Below are positions 46,144 through 56,745 of a DNA stretch of 64,000 nucleotides, one piece after another. A program made the position numbers and the translations under genes. Source of the stretch: Saprospiraceae bacterium (lineage in GTDB: Bacteria > Bacteroidota > Bacteroidia > Chitinophagales > Saprospiraceae); contig JADKAE010000011.1 in the NCBI GenBank assembly GCA_016715405.1, forward strand, positions 62,001 to 126,000. The letters are read 5' to 3'. The notes beneath the pieces are model-generated. The model ran no database searches. It saw only the letters and a program-made list of their open reading frames with translations, and was not told the DNA's origin. Position 1 is the stretch's first letter. Each line of letters opens with the position of its first letter.

Positions 46144-48840
46144 TTGAAAAAAGCAACGTCAGGCCTATTGCTGTTTTTGTTTGGAGCGCTTGCGGCTTAT
46201 GCCCAGGCGCTTGCTGAAAAAGGCGTGCCGTTGATACAAAGTTACACCCCAGTAGATTACCACAATAAAGGCAAAGTTTGGGATATCTGTTCCGCTCCAA
46301 ATGGCATCGTTTATATGGCAGCCGACCAGGGTTTGCTGGAATACGACGGAAAAACCTGGAACGCTTTCAAAGGCAGCAAGGGATTTACCCGGTCGTTGTG
46401 GGTGGCCAATGATTCGCTGATTTATACCGGCTCCGATCTCGATTTCGGCGTTTGGAAAAAAAACAAATACCAACAATTCGACTACACTTCACTGTATCCC
46501 TTTCAGGAAGTGGTTCAAGACATTAATGAAGAGTTTTGGCAAATTCACCACCTGAATAACGATATTATCTTCGTTTCCTCCCAGAATTTATATGTGCATA
46601 AAAACCGGCAGCTTGTCAGGATAGCGGCGCCTTATAAATTTTCGAATAGTTTTTTGGTAAATGGCACGCTCTATTTCGCTGACGAAAAAAATGGGCTGTA
46701 TGTTTTTGATGGCTTTTCGCTAAAAAAGATTTTTGACTATCCCAATAAGGTCATATTTCATATTTCAGGAATTTATCAACATGCGGGGGGGCTTGTCATT
46801 GTTACCCGCGATTCCGGCCTTTATCGCTACGCAAACGGGAATTTAATACAAGTTCAAAATACATTATCTGAAAATTTGAAAACCGCCAAAGTTTTCAGTT
46901 TTGAGCCGGTCGGCCATACTCAGATCGCTATTGGCACTGTGCTTAAAGGCTTGTATATCATAGATTTGGATGGAAGAATTATACACCTCATAAACAGAAA
47001 CAAAGGGCTGCCCAGCAATACCATGCTGGCTTTGCACTTCAGCCCGGCGGGGAAATTATGGATGGGGATGGATTATGGTGTGTCCGCTTTGAATTTGAAA
47101 AACGATTTCACCACTTTTAATGATTATAAAGGGGAATACGGCGCGGGTTACGCCGCATCATTAAAGGATGGAGTATTTTACCTGGGCACCAATCAGGGCC
47201 TGTACCGCGCAAAATGGGAAGAACTGAATAACGACAGGGCGCATTTCAGTTTCCAACTCATCCCCGAAACAGAGGGACAGGTCTGGACATTAGAACAAAT
47301 AGACAATTCTTTGTGGATGGGGCACGACAAAGGCTTGTTCACCCTGCGGGAAAATGGAGTGGAAAAGGTGGGAGGCCCGGCAGGTGTCTGGACCGTCCTG
47401 CCCTACAAAAATTATTTGCTGACCGGCAATTATAATGGTATCTGCATTTACAGTAAATCCGACGGCAAATGGACCTTTATAAAAAAAATGAACCTCATAT
47501 CCGGTTCCTGCAACCAGGTAATAGCTGAAAAAGACAACATCCTTTGGGTGAATATTCCCAATTTTGGCATTATCAGGGTTGAACTGGACGCTGAATTAAA
47601 TCCTACCGACAGGTTGATTTTTCGGGAAGATATTTTTAAAGGGGACGACCTTTATTTATTAAAAAATGAACAAGGCATACACCTCGTCACCGACCAATTT
47701 CAATATAGGTATAATGCGGCAAAGAAAGAATTCGTCAAAATACCCCAAACAATAACTCCTCCGGCAGTGGAGGGCCTTTTGCCTGGCATTTACCAGCCGC
47801 GTGTTTTGCATCCCGATTATGCGTTTTTACCTACCCACAACGGCTTCGTTTTGAAACGCCTTAAATCCGATAATGATACAACAACGTCAAACTACACATT
47901 GGTTTTAAGGGACATAGAGGCTTTTAATAATGATGAAAACATAGCCGTTTATCCGGGAATGAAGGCGCCATACCGGCTCAATAATTTCAAGATAGCGTAC
48001 ATCGTCCCTAATTGTGAAGAGGTGCTATATCAATACCAATTGAATGAGACCGGCAAATGGAGCGAATGGGCATCCGATAATACCACCACACTTATCGGGC
48101 TTGACGCCGGCAACAATACGCTCAGTGTGAGGGCTAAAGTCAATGGGAAGATACTCGCCGGCGTATATTCCGTATCTCTTCGTGTGGCGGTTCCCTGGCA
48201 TCGCTCCTGGCCTGCCTGGGCGGGATACTTTGTGCTGGCCATATTGGCAGGATATGCTATTCTTCATTGGAAAGAGCGCTCCCTGAAAAAGCAAAAAGAA
48301 AAGCTATCGCTAGAAGAGCAAAATGCGTTGCAGGCGCAAGCCGAAAAACATCAACAAGCGTTATCGCATATAGAACAGGAAAGGCTGCAAGCGGAATACG
48401 ACCAGCTGAAACAACAGCTGAGAAATAAAACCATTGAACTGGCCACCAAAGCCAAGGAAAACGAAGCCAGGAACCGCCTGCTACTGGCACTAAAAGAAAA
48501 GTATGAAATAGCCCAGGGAAATCCCGCCATCGCCAAAATGAAATGGGAAGAAATGGAAAGGATGTTGGACTCCTATCTCCTGGTAGAAGACAATACCTTT
48601 GAAATCCAGATGGATGAGTTGCACCAGGAATTATTTAAAAAATTGAAAGCACAATTCCCGAGCCTGTCAAACCACGACCTGCGCTTGTGCGCCTATTTGA
48701 AAACCGGGATGGATTCCAAAAAAATAGCCGAAATATTAAATATCCAGCCCTCCAGTTTTTACATCAGCCGCTCCCGGCTGCGAAAAAAACTCGAACTGAA
48801 TGCCGACGAGAATTTGTATGATTTTTTGAATGCGGTGTAA
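46144..48840 (+). CDS. Propeller-type sensor regulator with Y_Y_Y domain and LuxR-like HTH
   Basis: This one-component membrane regulator has about 898 residues. It begins (TTG start) with a signal-like segment KKATSGLLLFLFGALAAYAQ. Two-component-regulator propeller repeats follow (DICSAPNGIVYMAADQGLLEYDG; TMLALHFSPAGKLWMGMDYG), then a Y_Y_Y-type domain, one membrane helix (AWAGYFVLAILAGYAILHW, about residue 695) and a long coiled coil (residues about 715-800). The C-terminus is a LuxR-like helix-turn-helix (LRLCAYLKTGMDSKKIAEIL, then SSFYISRSRLRKKL). No histidine kinase or receiver domain is present. It probably senses a glucan product in the periplasm and controls the locus just upstream. 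Confidence 0.8.
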   Translation: MKKATSGLLLFLFGALAAYAQALAEKGVPLIQSYTPVDYHNKGKVWDICSAPNGIVYMAADQGLLEYDGKTWNAFKGSKGFTRSLWVANDSLIYTGSDLDFGVWKKNKYQQFDYTSLYPFQEVVQDINEEFWQIHHLNNDIIFVSSQNLYVHKNRQLVRIAAPYKFSNSFLVNGTLYFADEKNGLYVFDGFSLKKIFDYPNKVIFHISGIYQHAGGLVIVTRDSGLYRYANGNLIQVQNTLSENLKTAKVFSFEPVGHTQIAIGTVLKGLYIIDLDGRIIHLINRNKGLPSNTMLALHFSPAGKLWMGMDYGVSALNLKNDFTTFNDYKGEYGAGYAASLKDGVFYLGTNQGLYRAKWEELNNDRAHFSFQLIPETEGQVWTLEQIDNSLWMGHDKGLFTLRENGVEKVGGPAGVWTVLPYKNYLLTGNYNGICIYSKSDGKWTFIKKMNLISGSCNQVIAEKDNILWVNIPNFGIIRVELDAELNPTDRLIFREDIFKGDDLYLLKNEQGIHLVTDQFQYRYNAAKKEFVKIPQTITPPAVEGLLPGIYQPRVLHPDYAFLPTHNGFVLKRLKSDNDTTTSNYTLVLRDIEAFNNDENIAVYPGMKAPYRLNNFKIAYIVPNCEEVLYQYQLNETGKWSEWASDNTTTLIGLDAGNNTLSVRAKVNGKILAGVYSVSLRVAVPWHRSWPAWAGYFVLAILAGYAILHWKERSLKKQKEKLSLEEQNALQAQAEKHQQALSHIEQERLQAEYDQLKQQLRNKTIELATKAKENEARNRLLLALKEKYEIAQGNPAIAKMKWEEMERMLDSYLLVEDNTFEIQMDELHQELFKKLKAQFPSLSNHDLRLCAYLKTGMDSKKIAEILNIQPSSFYISRSRLRKKLELNADENLYDFLNAV

Positions 48841-48988
48841 TGCGACGGTGCGACCAAGCCCCATTTTTTAAAAATACAACACCTTCGTTCGTACCTCACG
48901 AAGATGTCACCTCTTTTGCCACTGACAAAGATAAGAAACGGATAACCGCAACCGATAACAGACAACCCCCTCCGGCGCGAAGTTCTAC
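48841..48988. other. Convergent intergenic gap
   Basis: This gap holds the phrase CTCACGAAGATGTCACCTCT, repeated at about 56660, and a GATAACCGCAACCGATAACAG-like run. No clear terminator hairpin was found. Confidence 0.4.
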
Positions 48989-51900
48989 CTATAACTTTAC
49001 TACTTTTAGCATCTTACTGTGATTATTAGCCGGATTAATTGCTTTAACAAAATACAGTCCAGCCGGAAAAGTTGACATATCAACAGTAAGGGAAGATTCG
49101 TCGGAGTCGATTTTTCGAAGCATTCCGACCAACAGCATCATATAGTTCTACCTGGTATTTGCCCAGGCTCCATTTGATGGTAAACTCATTCCCGACGGGC
49201 ATTGGGAAAATTTGAATCCAATGATCATCCGCATTTATTTCTTCGTTTACATCAGTTATATTAGGATTATAAAAACCAAAATCGACGGTATTATTGCCGC
49301 TGGCATCGTAATTAAAATAACAATTGACCGGATCACCATCATTCAGGGGTTCTTCATCTGATGTAAGCGTCACAATGCCTGACTTGATATCCGTAAAAGG
49401 ATTGCCAAAACCATTATTATCTAAATCTACGTCATTGTTTGCATTTGTTTGAAAGCCATTTGTTGATATGAAGTTTTCTAACGGCTCTCCGGAGCCCCAA
49501 TTATTGACGCTCCATACAAATACCACATAGTTTCCGGGTTGCAGACCGGAAAATCTGTAATATCCATTTTCATCCGTCACCCGGACACCTCCGAAGCCTT
49601 GCCAATCGGGGATATCATCGCCATCAGAATCCGACCAAATCACCAAAGAAACCCCTGGAATACCCGGCTCCTCAGGCTCATTAATGCCATTTTGATTAAG
49701 ATCGTTCCATACTCTGTTGCCGATTGATACGATACCGGGCGATACCTGGTCATTACAGTCATCATAGCAAAATGCCATGTCATTGATTGCTTGTATCATT
49801 TCATCACCCATTGCTTTTCCCGTGTTTAAAAAAGTAAGGGCATTATTATTAAAGTGATGAATAGCGTTTTGCGGCGATGCCGATGCATTCAGATAAAAGG
49901 GTTTGGTATCTACGAAACCCACTTTTCCGCCATAGATGGTATCATTACATCCTACGCTTTCTTGCGCGACAGACACTATATTTTGCATACTCTGCACCCA
50001 AAGATCATTCGTTGCCTCAAACCCGCCTTGTCCTGAACTTGCAATGACTACAGGTAGATTCGGTTTGCCCAAATCGTTTCTTATATCATCCACCAAATGG
50101 TACAAATTGCTTTCATATTCATTCAAAAAGTCGTCAGAGGCTCCATCATTCCAACCTTGAAACCAGACAAATCCTGAAATCTCGAATTCCGTGGTACCCA
50201 TATCGGGGAATTCGGTTCCCAGGTTTTCGGTAACATCCTCCACCGTTTGGATCATGGTATTATAAAATTCGCCGGTTGTACCTCCTGCGGAGGGCGGACG
50301 AAAATCTTCCGCCAGATTCTTTCCTCCCCAGGCAGTTTTTATAATTAAAATAGGATCTTCATAATATTCATCAAGTTGATGCGCAAACATTAACTCCGGT
50401 CCTATTAAATGCGCATAAGCCCCTTGGCCGACGCTTACATTTGATTTGATGGTACCGCCACTTCGGGCAAAATACAAATAGGCATTCTCCAATGAGGTCC
50501 AATTATCTATTTCACCGATTTTAGACCATGCCCCGGTTGAATCATTTTGAATAACATGTATTAAGCTTCCGGGGTCATTTTCAGGATCATCAATGGCGCC
50601 ATATCCTTCCATATTCGACTGCCCGGCTAACACAAATACCCTTACTTTGGCCTGGGTTTTTTCTTGCCGGGTAACAATCGGAACATATCCGATCTCCAAA
50701 CCTGCAGGTGGTTGAACAATCGCGGCTGGATCAAGGGTGGCTATTTTTCCGACAGCGGGAGGCGCTAAATATTCATCTGTATGACTCCAATTGGCGTGAA
50801 TGAGCTCAACTCTGTTTTGCAGTTTTGTGCGAATATCTTCCGGAAGGTTTGCGTGAATAATTGCGGGTTGGTCCACAAAACGATACCAATAATAAGTAAC
50901 CGTAGTACCATCACCCAGTTCAGCTTTAAAGGGGCCCGCGGTTGGCCCGGGATTATTCCAGGGGCCATTGGGATCTTGCCATTGACATTCCGGATCCAAA
51001 GGCGTCAAATAAGTAATTTCCGGTCGAGGCGAAGAAGGCACGGGGGTAGTTAATAAATTAGTAGGGGAGGGCACAGCTTCCTCATCAATAGCACGCCATA
51101 AGTTATCCTGATCAAGTCTGTAATATTCCGGTAAAAGGAACTTGTTTTCATATTTGTCGACGGTATTCAGGTCATATTCAAAACCCATAATGTTCGCATT
51201 TTGCTGAACATTGTCTATGTAATTCAAATCAATGTCATGGCTTATCCCATTAGGCGAACTCTCTGAGATTTCAGCTGCCATAGCCCCTCCATTATTGACA
51301 AACGAAACGCCATAGATACCGGACGTATTAATACCCGGCAGGACGGCGGGGCCTCCGTTAAACCAGGATTCCATATCATTCCAAAGCGCACTTGGGGAAT
51401 AGACCGAAATTTGATTCAGGATCATTGAATTATCCCCATTGTTAGCCGGGAATTGTAATCTATTTAGTTTAGCATAAAGATTTCCGCTACCATCTTGAGA
51501 AATAATGGCCGGTGATCCTGCGTGCTCAATACCGAAACCTACATTCGGATTAGAGGGCCTTGAGTCGAGGAATAATCCTTCTAAACTGGGATCCTGCAAT
51601 GCGGGTTCGGTCCAGAAAGTGGGTAAAAAGAAGGTTGCCGGGCCTTTGAAGTTTGTGGAATTCAAGAATAAGGTCCAGCATTGATTACCCGTCTCGATAT
51701 CTGTTCCATTTGTATTTGCAATGGGTTCTGTCAGAGGCAAAGGAATATACCCATATCCAAGCATTTCGCCATTTAAACTTTGCGCCATATTCAAGCCATC
51801 GGGCGCCCATAGTAGTTTATTAGATAATTGAGCTACACCGTATTTACCGCCGGGAGTACTCCAATCTCTCTGACCATTTGGCAACATGGCACTTTTCCCG

Positions 51901-52331
51901 GCGCCGGGGCCATTGGCCCAAGCATAGAAATTATAAGACACACCGCCCATGATAAACTTAGGTATTTTAGTACCGAAGCGCGTGTCGTGCCACCAGCCCA
52001 AGCCGCCTTCAATAGTCGTATAAAATTGAACAGGCTCATTACCTGTCCGTTGGGTGGTCATCCAACTACTGCTCAATCCCGTTTGAAAGTCTTGAGGCCC
52101 GGGATAATGCTTAAATATCGGCCATGCGGCACTGTACATCGTATAGCCTGAGCCGAAGCTCGTGTCTGCCACATTTTCCGTAGATATCCAGGTGAATCCA
52201 GATGTCCTTGCATCGACTAATTGAGCGTTTGTTTTATGGGACAATCCTAACAACGAGCTCAATAAAAGAATGGTTAACAATAGAATATGTCCATTTTGGC
52301 GGCTACGCGTATCATTGTAGAAATAGGTCAT
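48989..52331 (-). CDS. Large secreted SASA/SGNH-type esterase with SdrD_B-like domain and T9SS tail
   Basis: This secreted protein of about 1,114 residues starts at 52331 with MTYFYNDTRSRQNG and a signal peptide ending KTNAQ; a longer start at 52451 adds 40 residues that hide the signal. Residues about 30-500 match no family I know. The SASA domain (about 565-830) has the nucleophile Ser in LAGQSNMEGYG and WFQGWNDG, as in sialate/xylan acetylesterases. An SdrD_B-like domain follows (GNRVWNDLNQNGINEPEEPG; DENGYYRFSGLQPGNY). A frame change near 49125 hides the true end, SSLTVDMSTFPAGLYFVKA then MLKVVKL, a type IX sorting domain. It converges on the glucan locus and may remove acetyl groups from a polysaccharide. 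Confidence 0.75.
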
Positions 52332-52464
52332 CGATCGATATATTTGATTGTATTGTAAATGTACGTCATTTTTTATGAAAAAAACCTCGCCCCCGCGCCT
52401 GTGTGTTGTGTTTGGCTTTTGTGGTTGTTTTTGGTAGCCTCGCGCTAGCAAGGTACTTCATGCC

Positions 52465-52833
52465 TTGATTTTTTTAACCGCAGAGTTAAACGGAGTTTAC
52501 GGAGTGACACAGAGCCGGTTATGGGCAGTCGGCAGTCGGCGGTCATTTCAGCTCCGCTCAATGACCGGCATAGATTGCAGGGGCGTCCTACAGTCGTACA
52601 GTCCTACAGTCGTACAGTCGGCGGTCGGCGGGGCGGTTGGCGGTTGGTCATTTCGGCTCCGCTCAATGACCGGCTAAGATTGTAGAGTTGTCGTAATGTC
52701 AATTCTTTTGCAACTAGCAAAGATAAGGAACGGAGAACGGACAACCGATAACAGACATCAAACATCCAACATCAATTACCGCTATTGTTTCCATTGGCAA
52801 TACCGTATTCGTTCTTCCTTGTTAAGTATTAAC
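52465..52833. other. Gene-free repeat-rich spacer
   Basis: It holds a CGCAGAGTTAAACGGAG element (52477-52514), two copies of a CTCCGCTCAATGACCGGC phrase (near 52552 and 52656), CAGTCGTACAGTC phrases and a CATCAAACATCCAACATC phrase also found near 22120. No gene is credible. Confidence 0.6.
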
Positions 52834-52881
52834 TTATCATTTTTGTATAAAAAATTTGCTTATATTATCAAAAAATGATAA
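52834..52881. promoter_or_regulatory. Inverted-repeat operator ahead of the GNAT/HTH pair
   Basis: Perfect 11-bp arms TTATCATTTTT (52834-52844) and AAAAATGATAA (52871-52881) flank a 26-base AT-rich centre, 24 bases before the start codon at 52906. The position suits self-repression by the downstream HTH protein. Confidence 0.55.
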
Positions 52882-52905
52882 TTTTATGGCGATAAAAGAA
52901 TATTG

Positions 52906-53408
52906 ATGAGAGTATTCCTAAAGGCCATAGAAAACGGAGAATTCATTGAGGCTATTATTACAAAAGCCGAAAAGGAGGACATGCCGCTCAGAAAAGATGG
53001 CTGGCAGTTTACTTGGAAAAAATTGGTTCATACTGAAGGCGCCATGTTTTACAAGTTAACCAAGGTTGCCACTCCCAATGAAATAGAGGGAATACTAATG
53101 CTCACGTTGATCAATGAGGAGTTGCTATTTATGAACAACATCGAAGTAGCGCCTCGTAATTATGGTTCTATCGGTAAGTACGACAATGTAGCCGGCAGTC
53201 TGATCGCCTTTGGCTGTTACAAGAGCTTCGAACTGGGAAAAAATCACTACCTCGGCTTTTTAGCTTTTGAAAGCAAGACCCAACTCATTGAACTTTATGA
53301 AAAAAATACGGGGCTACGTTCGCAATGGGCCAGAAAATGTTTTTTGATCCCGAAGCGGGCAAAAAACTGATAAAAAAATATCTTCTAATTGAAATTGATA
53401 AAAAATGA
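52906..53408 (+). CDS. GNAT-like protein, candidate toxin of a toxin-antitoxin pair
   Basis: This protein of about 167 residues has an N-acetyltransferase-like layout: a beta strand stretch ILMLTLINEELLFMNNIEVAP, a loop with GKYDNVAGSLIAFGCYKSF, and FLAFESKTQLIELYEKNTG, as in GNAT folds where the Gly-rich loop holds acetyl-CoA. The ATG at 52906 is preferred over a TTG three bases earlier. A frame change near 53340 hides the end (FDPEAGKKLIKKYLL), which stops at 53406-53408 and overlaps the next ATG by four bases. Pairing with an HTH protein and an operator upstream suggests a toxin-antitoxin unit. A plain acetyltransferase remains possible. Confidence 0.55.
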
Positions 53409-53906
53409 AAAATAATAAGCAAAAGGATCAAGTGGTAAACGCAGGGGGAATCAATGGACTCGGCGAAAGCCTAATCAACACCAATAGCAAGGATTTCCTT
53501 GTGTTGAAATCAATGATCAAAAGATATCAGATAGTCAACCCCAGGAAAACATTATTGAAAATGAATTTTTAGCCATTCGTTTTCAGATGGAGTCTTATTT
53601 AAATGAGCCTACCCAAGAAATAATTCTGGCGGGTAAGTTTATCGAACAACTGTTAACAGTAGTCAATATAAAAAGAAAAAATTTGCTGAATATATTGATT
53701 ATGAGGATTCTAACCTCAGCGCCCTGCTGAAAGGCCGGAGAAAGATAAACCCCGATCTGGCTATTAAATTGGGGGGTATTTTTAAAATGAATCCCGTCAT
53801 TTGGTTACACATCGAGAGTAAAAACGACTTGATGAAAGAATTACAAGGCAAGGAAGATATGTATAAAAACTATAATTTGATTGACCTGATGGAAAAGGCA
53901 AGCTGA
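53405..53906 (+). CDS. HTH antitoxin-like regulator (HigA/XRE type)
   Basis: This protein of about 165 residues is read across frame changes near 53510 and 53675. The C-terminal half is an XRE/HigA-like helix-turn-helix: KKFAEYIDYEDSNLSALL, then GRRKINPDLAIKLGGIF and NPVIWLHIESKNDLMKEL, the last part being the usual helix after the HTH in addiction-module antidotes. The N-terminal 50 residues are poor in features. Translation is coupled to the GNAT-like gene through an ATGA overlap. It likely binds the inverted repeat at 52834-52881. Confidence 0.6.
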
Positions 53907-53951
53907 CCCTTACCTTGCTGGCGCGAGGTTTCACTTTGCGGCGATTATTTC

Positions 53952-53990
53952 ACCACAGAGTTAAGCGGGTAAAACGGAGTGACGCAGAGT
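53952..53990. repeat. CGCAGAGT-type intergenic repeat
   Basis: A diverged copy (ACCACAGAGTTAAGCGGG, then GAGTGACGCAGAGT) lies in the gap 53907-54187, followed by GGCGGTCGGCAGTCGGC and AGTCGTAAAGTCGCACAGTC phrases. Nothing else was seen in that gap. Confidence 0.6.
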
Positions 53991-54187
53991 CGGTTATTGG
54001 CGGTCGGCAGTCGGCAGTCGGCGGCTTGGAATCGTCGCATAGTCGTAAAGTCGCACAGTCCCAAAGCCACGGAGCGAGATGACACGTTCGTTGGAACCCG
54101 ATATATAAGTGATCTCAAAGACTGATCATAATGATTAAATTATTCATTACGGTTAATTATTGAATGAGCGGCTGTTACCATCAACAT

Positions 54188-54924
54188 TTAGTCCAGCCTA
54201 AAATTAATTGGTAAATGAAAAATAAACGAAGTATAATTCTCATCTATTATCCCCGGTTTCCAGGTCCCCAGAAGATTTATGATCCTCAACCCTTCTTTGT
54301 CTAATAAAGGGTGAACAGAACGTTCGATTTTGGGGTTTTTGACAACGCCATCTTTGTCAATCGTAAACATGACAACCACTTCTCCCGAAATTCCTTTTCT
54401 TCTGGCTTTGTTTGGATATTTCAGCTGTGAAGAAATAAATTTCATCAAAGCTGTTTCACCGCCCGGATATTGAGGCAAAACGACATAATCATAGTGGGTT
54501 GTATCGAGACCGGAGGCGGTATAACAGTTTCCGCTTATGAATACCCCATCTTCATATAGATCTTGTCTTTTGAGCTGGCCATTCGGATGGTATACGGTTA
54601 ATTCACCATGTAATTTATCGTCTTTGTAGGTGGCCATGGACTTTAATTTTCCATTTTCGTAATAGAATTTGGATACGCCATGTCTTTTCCTCAGCCTTAA
54701 ATCTGAAAACTCACCTTCAAACTTTGGCTTTCCATTAATATGAATTTCTTTGGCAGTGCCGCTGTTTTTTTATAATAATCGCGATAAATGTAAATGATTA
54801 TAGTGGCTGCTGAGGCGCTATCACAGATCTGCCTGTTTTTGTCATAAAAGAATTTTTCGGCCTTTGGTTGTCCCCAAAGAATTAGAGGCAACATGCACGT
54901 CAAAATGGTGAGTATTCTGAACAT
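54188..54924 (-). CDS. TonB C-terminal-like protein with MORN-type repeat
   Basis: This protein of about 245 residues is joined across frame changes near 54680-54770. It starts MFRILTILTCMLPLILWGQ, a signal peptide. The middle has toxin_15/MORN-like units (GVSKFYYENGKLKSMATYKD; LHGELTVYHPNGQLKRQDLY). The C-terminus is a TonB-like domain: PQYPGGETALMKFISSQLKYP, GEVVVMFTIDKDGVVKN and GTWKPGIIDE. Free-standing, signal-bearing TonB-like domains of this kind are common in Bacteroidota and need not energise a receptor. It stands alone. Confidence 0.75.
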
Positions 54925-55206
54925 TTTGATCTGGTTTAGTGATTCCTCGTTATCGCGAGATTCCAACTCGCGCCGGCGGGGATAATGTTTTTTTACTTTA
55001 TACCCATTATAGCCATATCATTACAATCTTTCTGTGCTGCCCGTTGGCGTGAAGTTCCGCTTGGCGCCTGTTATCCTTCGGATTTTACCTGCTTGTACTG
55101 TATAAGCCGGGTTGGAACCTGATTTGTAGGCGTTGCTAGATTTGAATCTCGCGCCAGCGCCCGTGAGTGTCGTTTTGGGTTGCCTCGTGCCAGCAGGAGG
55201 CTTAGC
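54925..55206. other. Gene-free gap with imperfect inverted phrases
   Basis: TTCCAACTCGCGCCGGCG, GGTTGGAACCTGATTT and GAATCTCGCGCCAGCG phrases appear; they may be remnants of a dispersed repeat. No gene was seen. Confidence 0.4.
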
Positions 55207-55545
55207 TTAGTACCCGGCAGGACCGCCACCCAGGGCGCCAATACTTAAGAAAACCGCAAATAGCGAGGCGTAAAATATTGCGCCAATTATCAGGGTATGA
55301 ACCAGGCACCCGGCAAACAAGCCCCATTTTTTTAAAATAATACTTCTTATACTTATTATCAATAAATAAATAATTCTAATAGCCAGGAAAATGGAAATGA
55401 GGAGAGAAACGATTGGGATTAAATCTAGTTTGAGAAGACCCTCTTTTAATATAGAAGCGACTGTAAATGCAAATATGGAGAGTAGGGCAATATCAAAGAT
55501 GATTTGGCCGAAGAAGTATTTTGTATAAAAATTGGGGGATAGCAA
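55207..55545 (-). CDS. Small membrane protein of unknown function
   Basis: This 112-residue protein has three hydrophobic helices (IIFDIALLSIFAFTVASIL; LIPIVSLLISIFLAIRIIYLLII; LFAGCLVHTLIIGAIFYASLFAVFLSIG) and ends GALGGGPAGY. No motif or family was recognised. The first residues (MLSPNFYTKYFF) place the N-terminus outside a signal-peptide pattern. It lies between the TonB-like gene and the Rpn-family gene on the same strand, but with gaps on both sides. Confidence 0.5.
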   Translation of the reverse strand: MLSPNFYTKYFFGQIIFDIALLSIFAFTVASILKEGLLKLDLIPIVSLLISIFLAIRIIYLLIISIRSIILKKWGLFAGCLVHTLIIGAIFYASLFAVFLSIGALGGGPAGY

Positions 55546-55631
55546 GGGTTTGTAAAGTTGGTTGAAAAACTTATTCTATGAGCCGGCAATAGCGCCGCAT
55601 AGAGTGAAAATATAAAAAAAGCCGGCATATC

Positions 55632-56490
55632 TTACAAAACATTGATTTCATCCTCGCTCAATCCAGTCAATTCTGAAATTTCTGAATTCGACAATCCTTT
55701 TTCCTTCATCTTTTGGGCTATCTCAACATTTCTTTTTTCTATTCCCTTTTCTATTCCCTCTAAAATTCCTTCTTCCCGCGATGTATCTACTACGTTCTTC
55801 AGATCTCGGTAATATTTTAAGCTATCTTCATAAGCATCCCTTTCCTCGGGTGAAAACCTGGCTATTTCCGCGGCTTCAAACAATTTTTGAAATATTCTGT
55901 CCTGTAATTTTCGGGGGCGGTCTTGAAGGTTCGACAGATGCCGGAACACATACAGCCATTTATCAAATTGCGTCTCCAATTCGTGCTCCTCTTTCTTGAA
56001 TTTTGGCAATTCGATATAAATAAATTTCAACTTGTCATAAAAAACCTCACAGCGTTGATTCTTCAACTCTACGATGTGTAGCAATTCCGTATCTGATTTG
56101 TGGTCATCGAAGATAAAATCCAGTATACCCACCGTATAAACCGGTTCCAGCTGGTAATCCCAATCTCCTTTCTGCGCTTGTTCCTGAAGGGAAAAGAAGC
56201 GTAGTAAATGCTTCTGTCTTTGAAAAAATTCTGCTTGGCCTTCTGCACTTCAACAATAAATCGTTCCCCGGATTCTCCGACGCAGTAGAGATCGAATATC
56301 GCTTTGCGGTCAATTCGTTCAGTCCCAGTTGCTCATTCCAGGCGTAACTCAAATCCTTGATCCGGTGCTTCTCCGGCAGAATTTGGTTCAGGAAGTCAAT
56401 TAGCAGTATCTTATTCAGCTCTGTGCCGAAGAGTTTCTTGAAACCGAAATCGGTTAGGGGATTGATGTATTTATCCTTTAAGGCACTCAT
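55632..56490 (-). CDS. Rpn-family recombination-promoting nuclease/putative transposase
   Basis: This is a PD-(D/E)XK nuclease of about 286 residues, joined across a frame change near 56250. It starts MSALKDKYINPLTDFGFKKLFG, the hallmark of the Rpn/PDDEXK_2 family. The nuclease core reads IFDLYCVGESGERFIVEVQKAKQ, with the catalytic Asp and E-x-Q-K type residues. The middle (FDKWLYVFRHLSNLQDRP) and the C-terminal helix ending EISELTGLSEDEINVL are typical of the family. Members promote RecA-independent recombination or act in defence, and often occur in many copies. A TATCTTTG -7 box lies 37 bases upstream. Confidence 0.85.
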
Positions 56491-56526
56491 AATCAGAAAA
56501 TTGAAAACCTCGTCTATGTACACAAA

Positions 56527-56534
56527 CAAAGATA
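56527..56534 (-). promoter_or_regulatory. Bacteroidota-type -7 box for the Rpn-family gene
   Basis: On the - strand TATCTTTG matches TAnnTTTG upstream of the start at 56490. Confidence 0.4.
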
Positions 56535-56559
56535 GTCAATTCTGAGTTCCCGTCATAGA

Positions 56560-56745
56560 TGGCTGGTTTGGTTTTTTGCTTGCTTGCAACCGCAGTCTGT
56601 GCAAAGACCCCGCACCGCTGGTGCGAAGTTTCACCTCGTGCTCCGCTGGCTTCGCTCGTGCCTCACGAAGATGTCACCTCTTTCGCAACAGGTCTCGTAC
56701 AGTCCTACAGTCGTAAAGTCGTACAGTCGTATAGTCGCACAGTCC
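56560..56745. repeat. Phrase-repeat spacer
   Basis: It holds CTCACGAAGATGTCACCTCT (also near 48896) and CAGTCGTAAAGTCGTACAG phrases related to those at 20903 and 52595. Confidence 0.55.
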
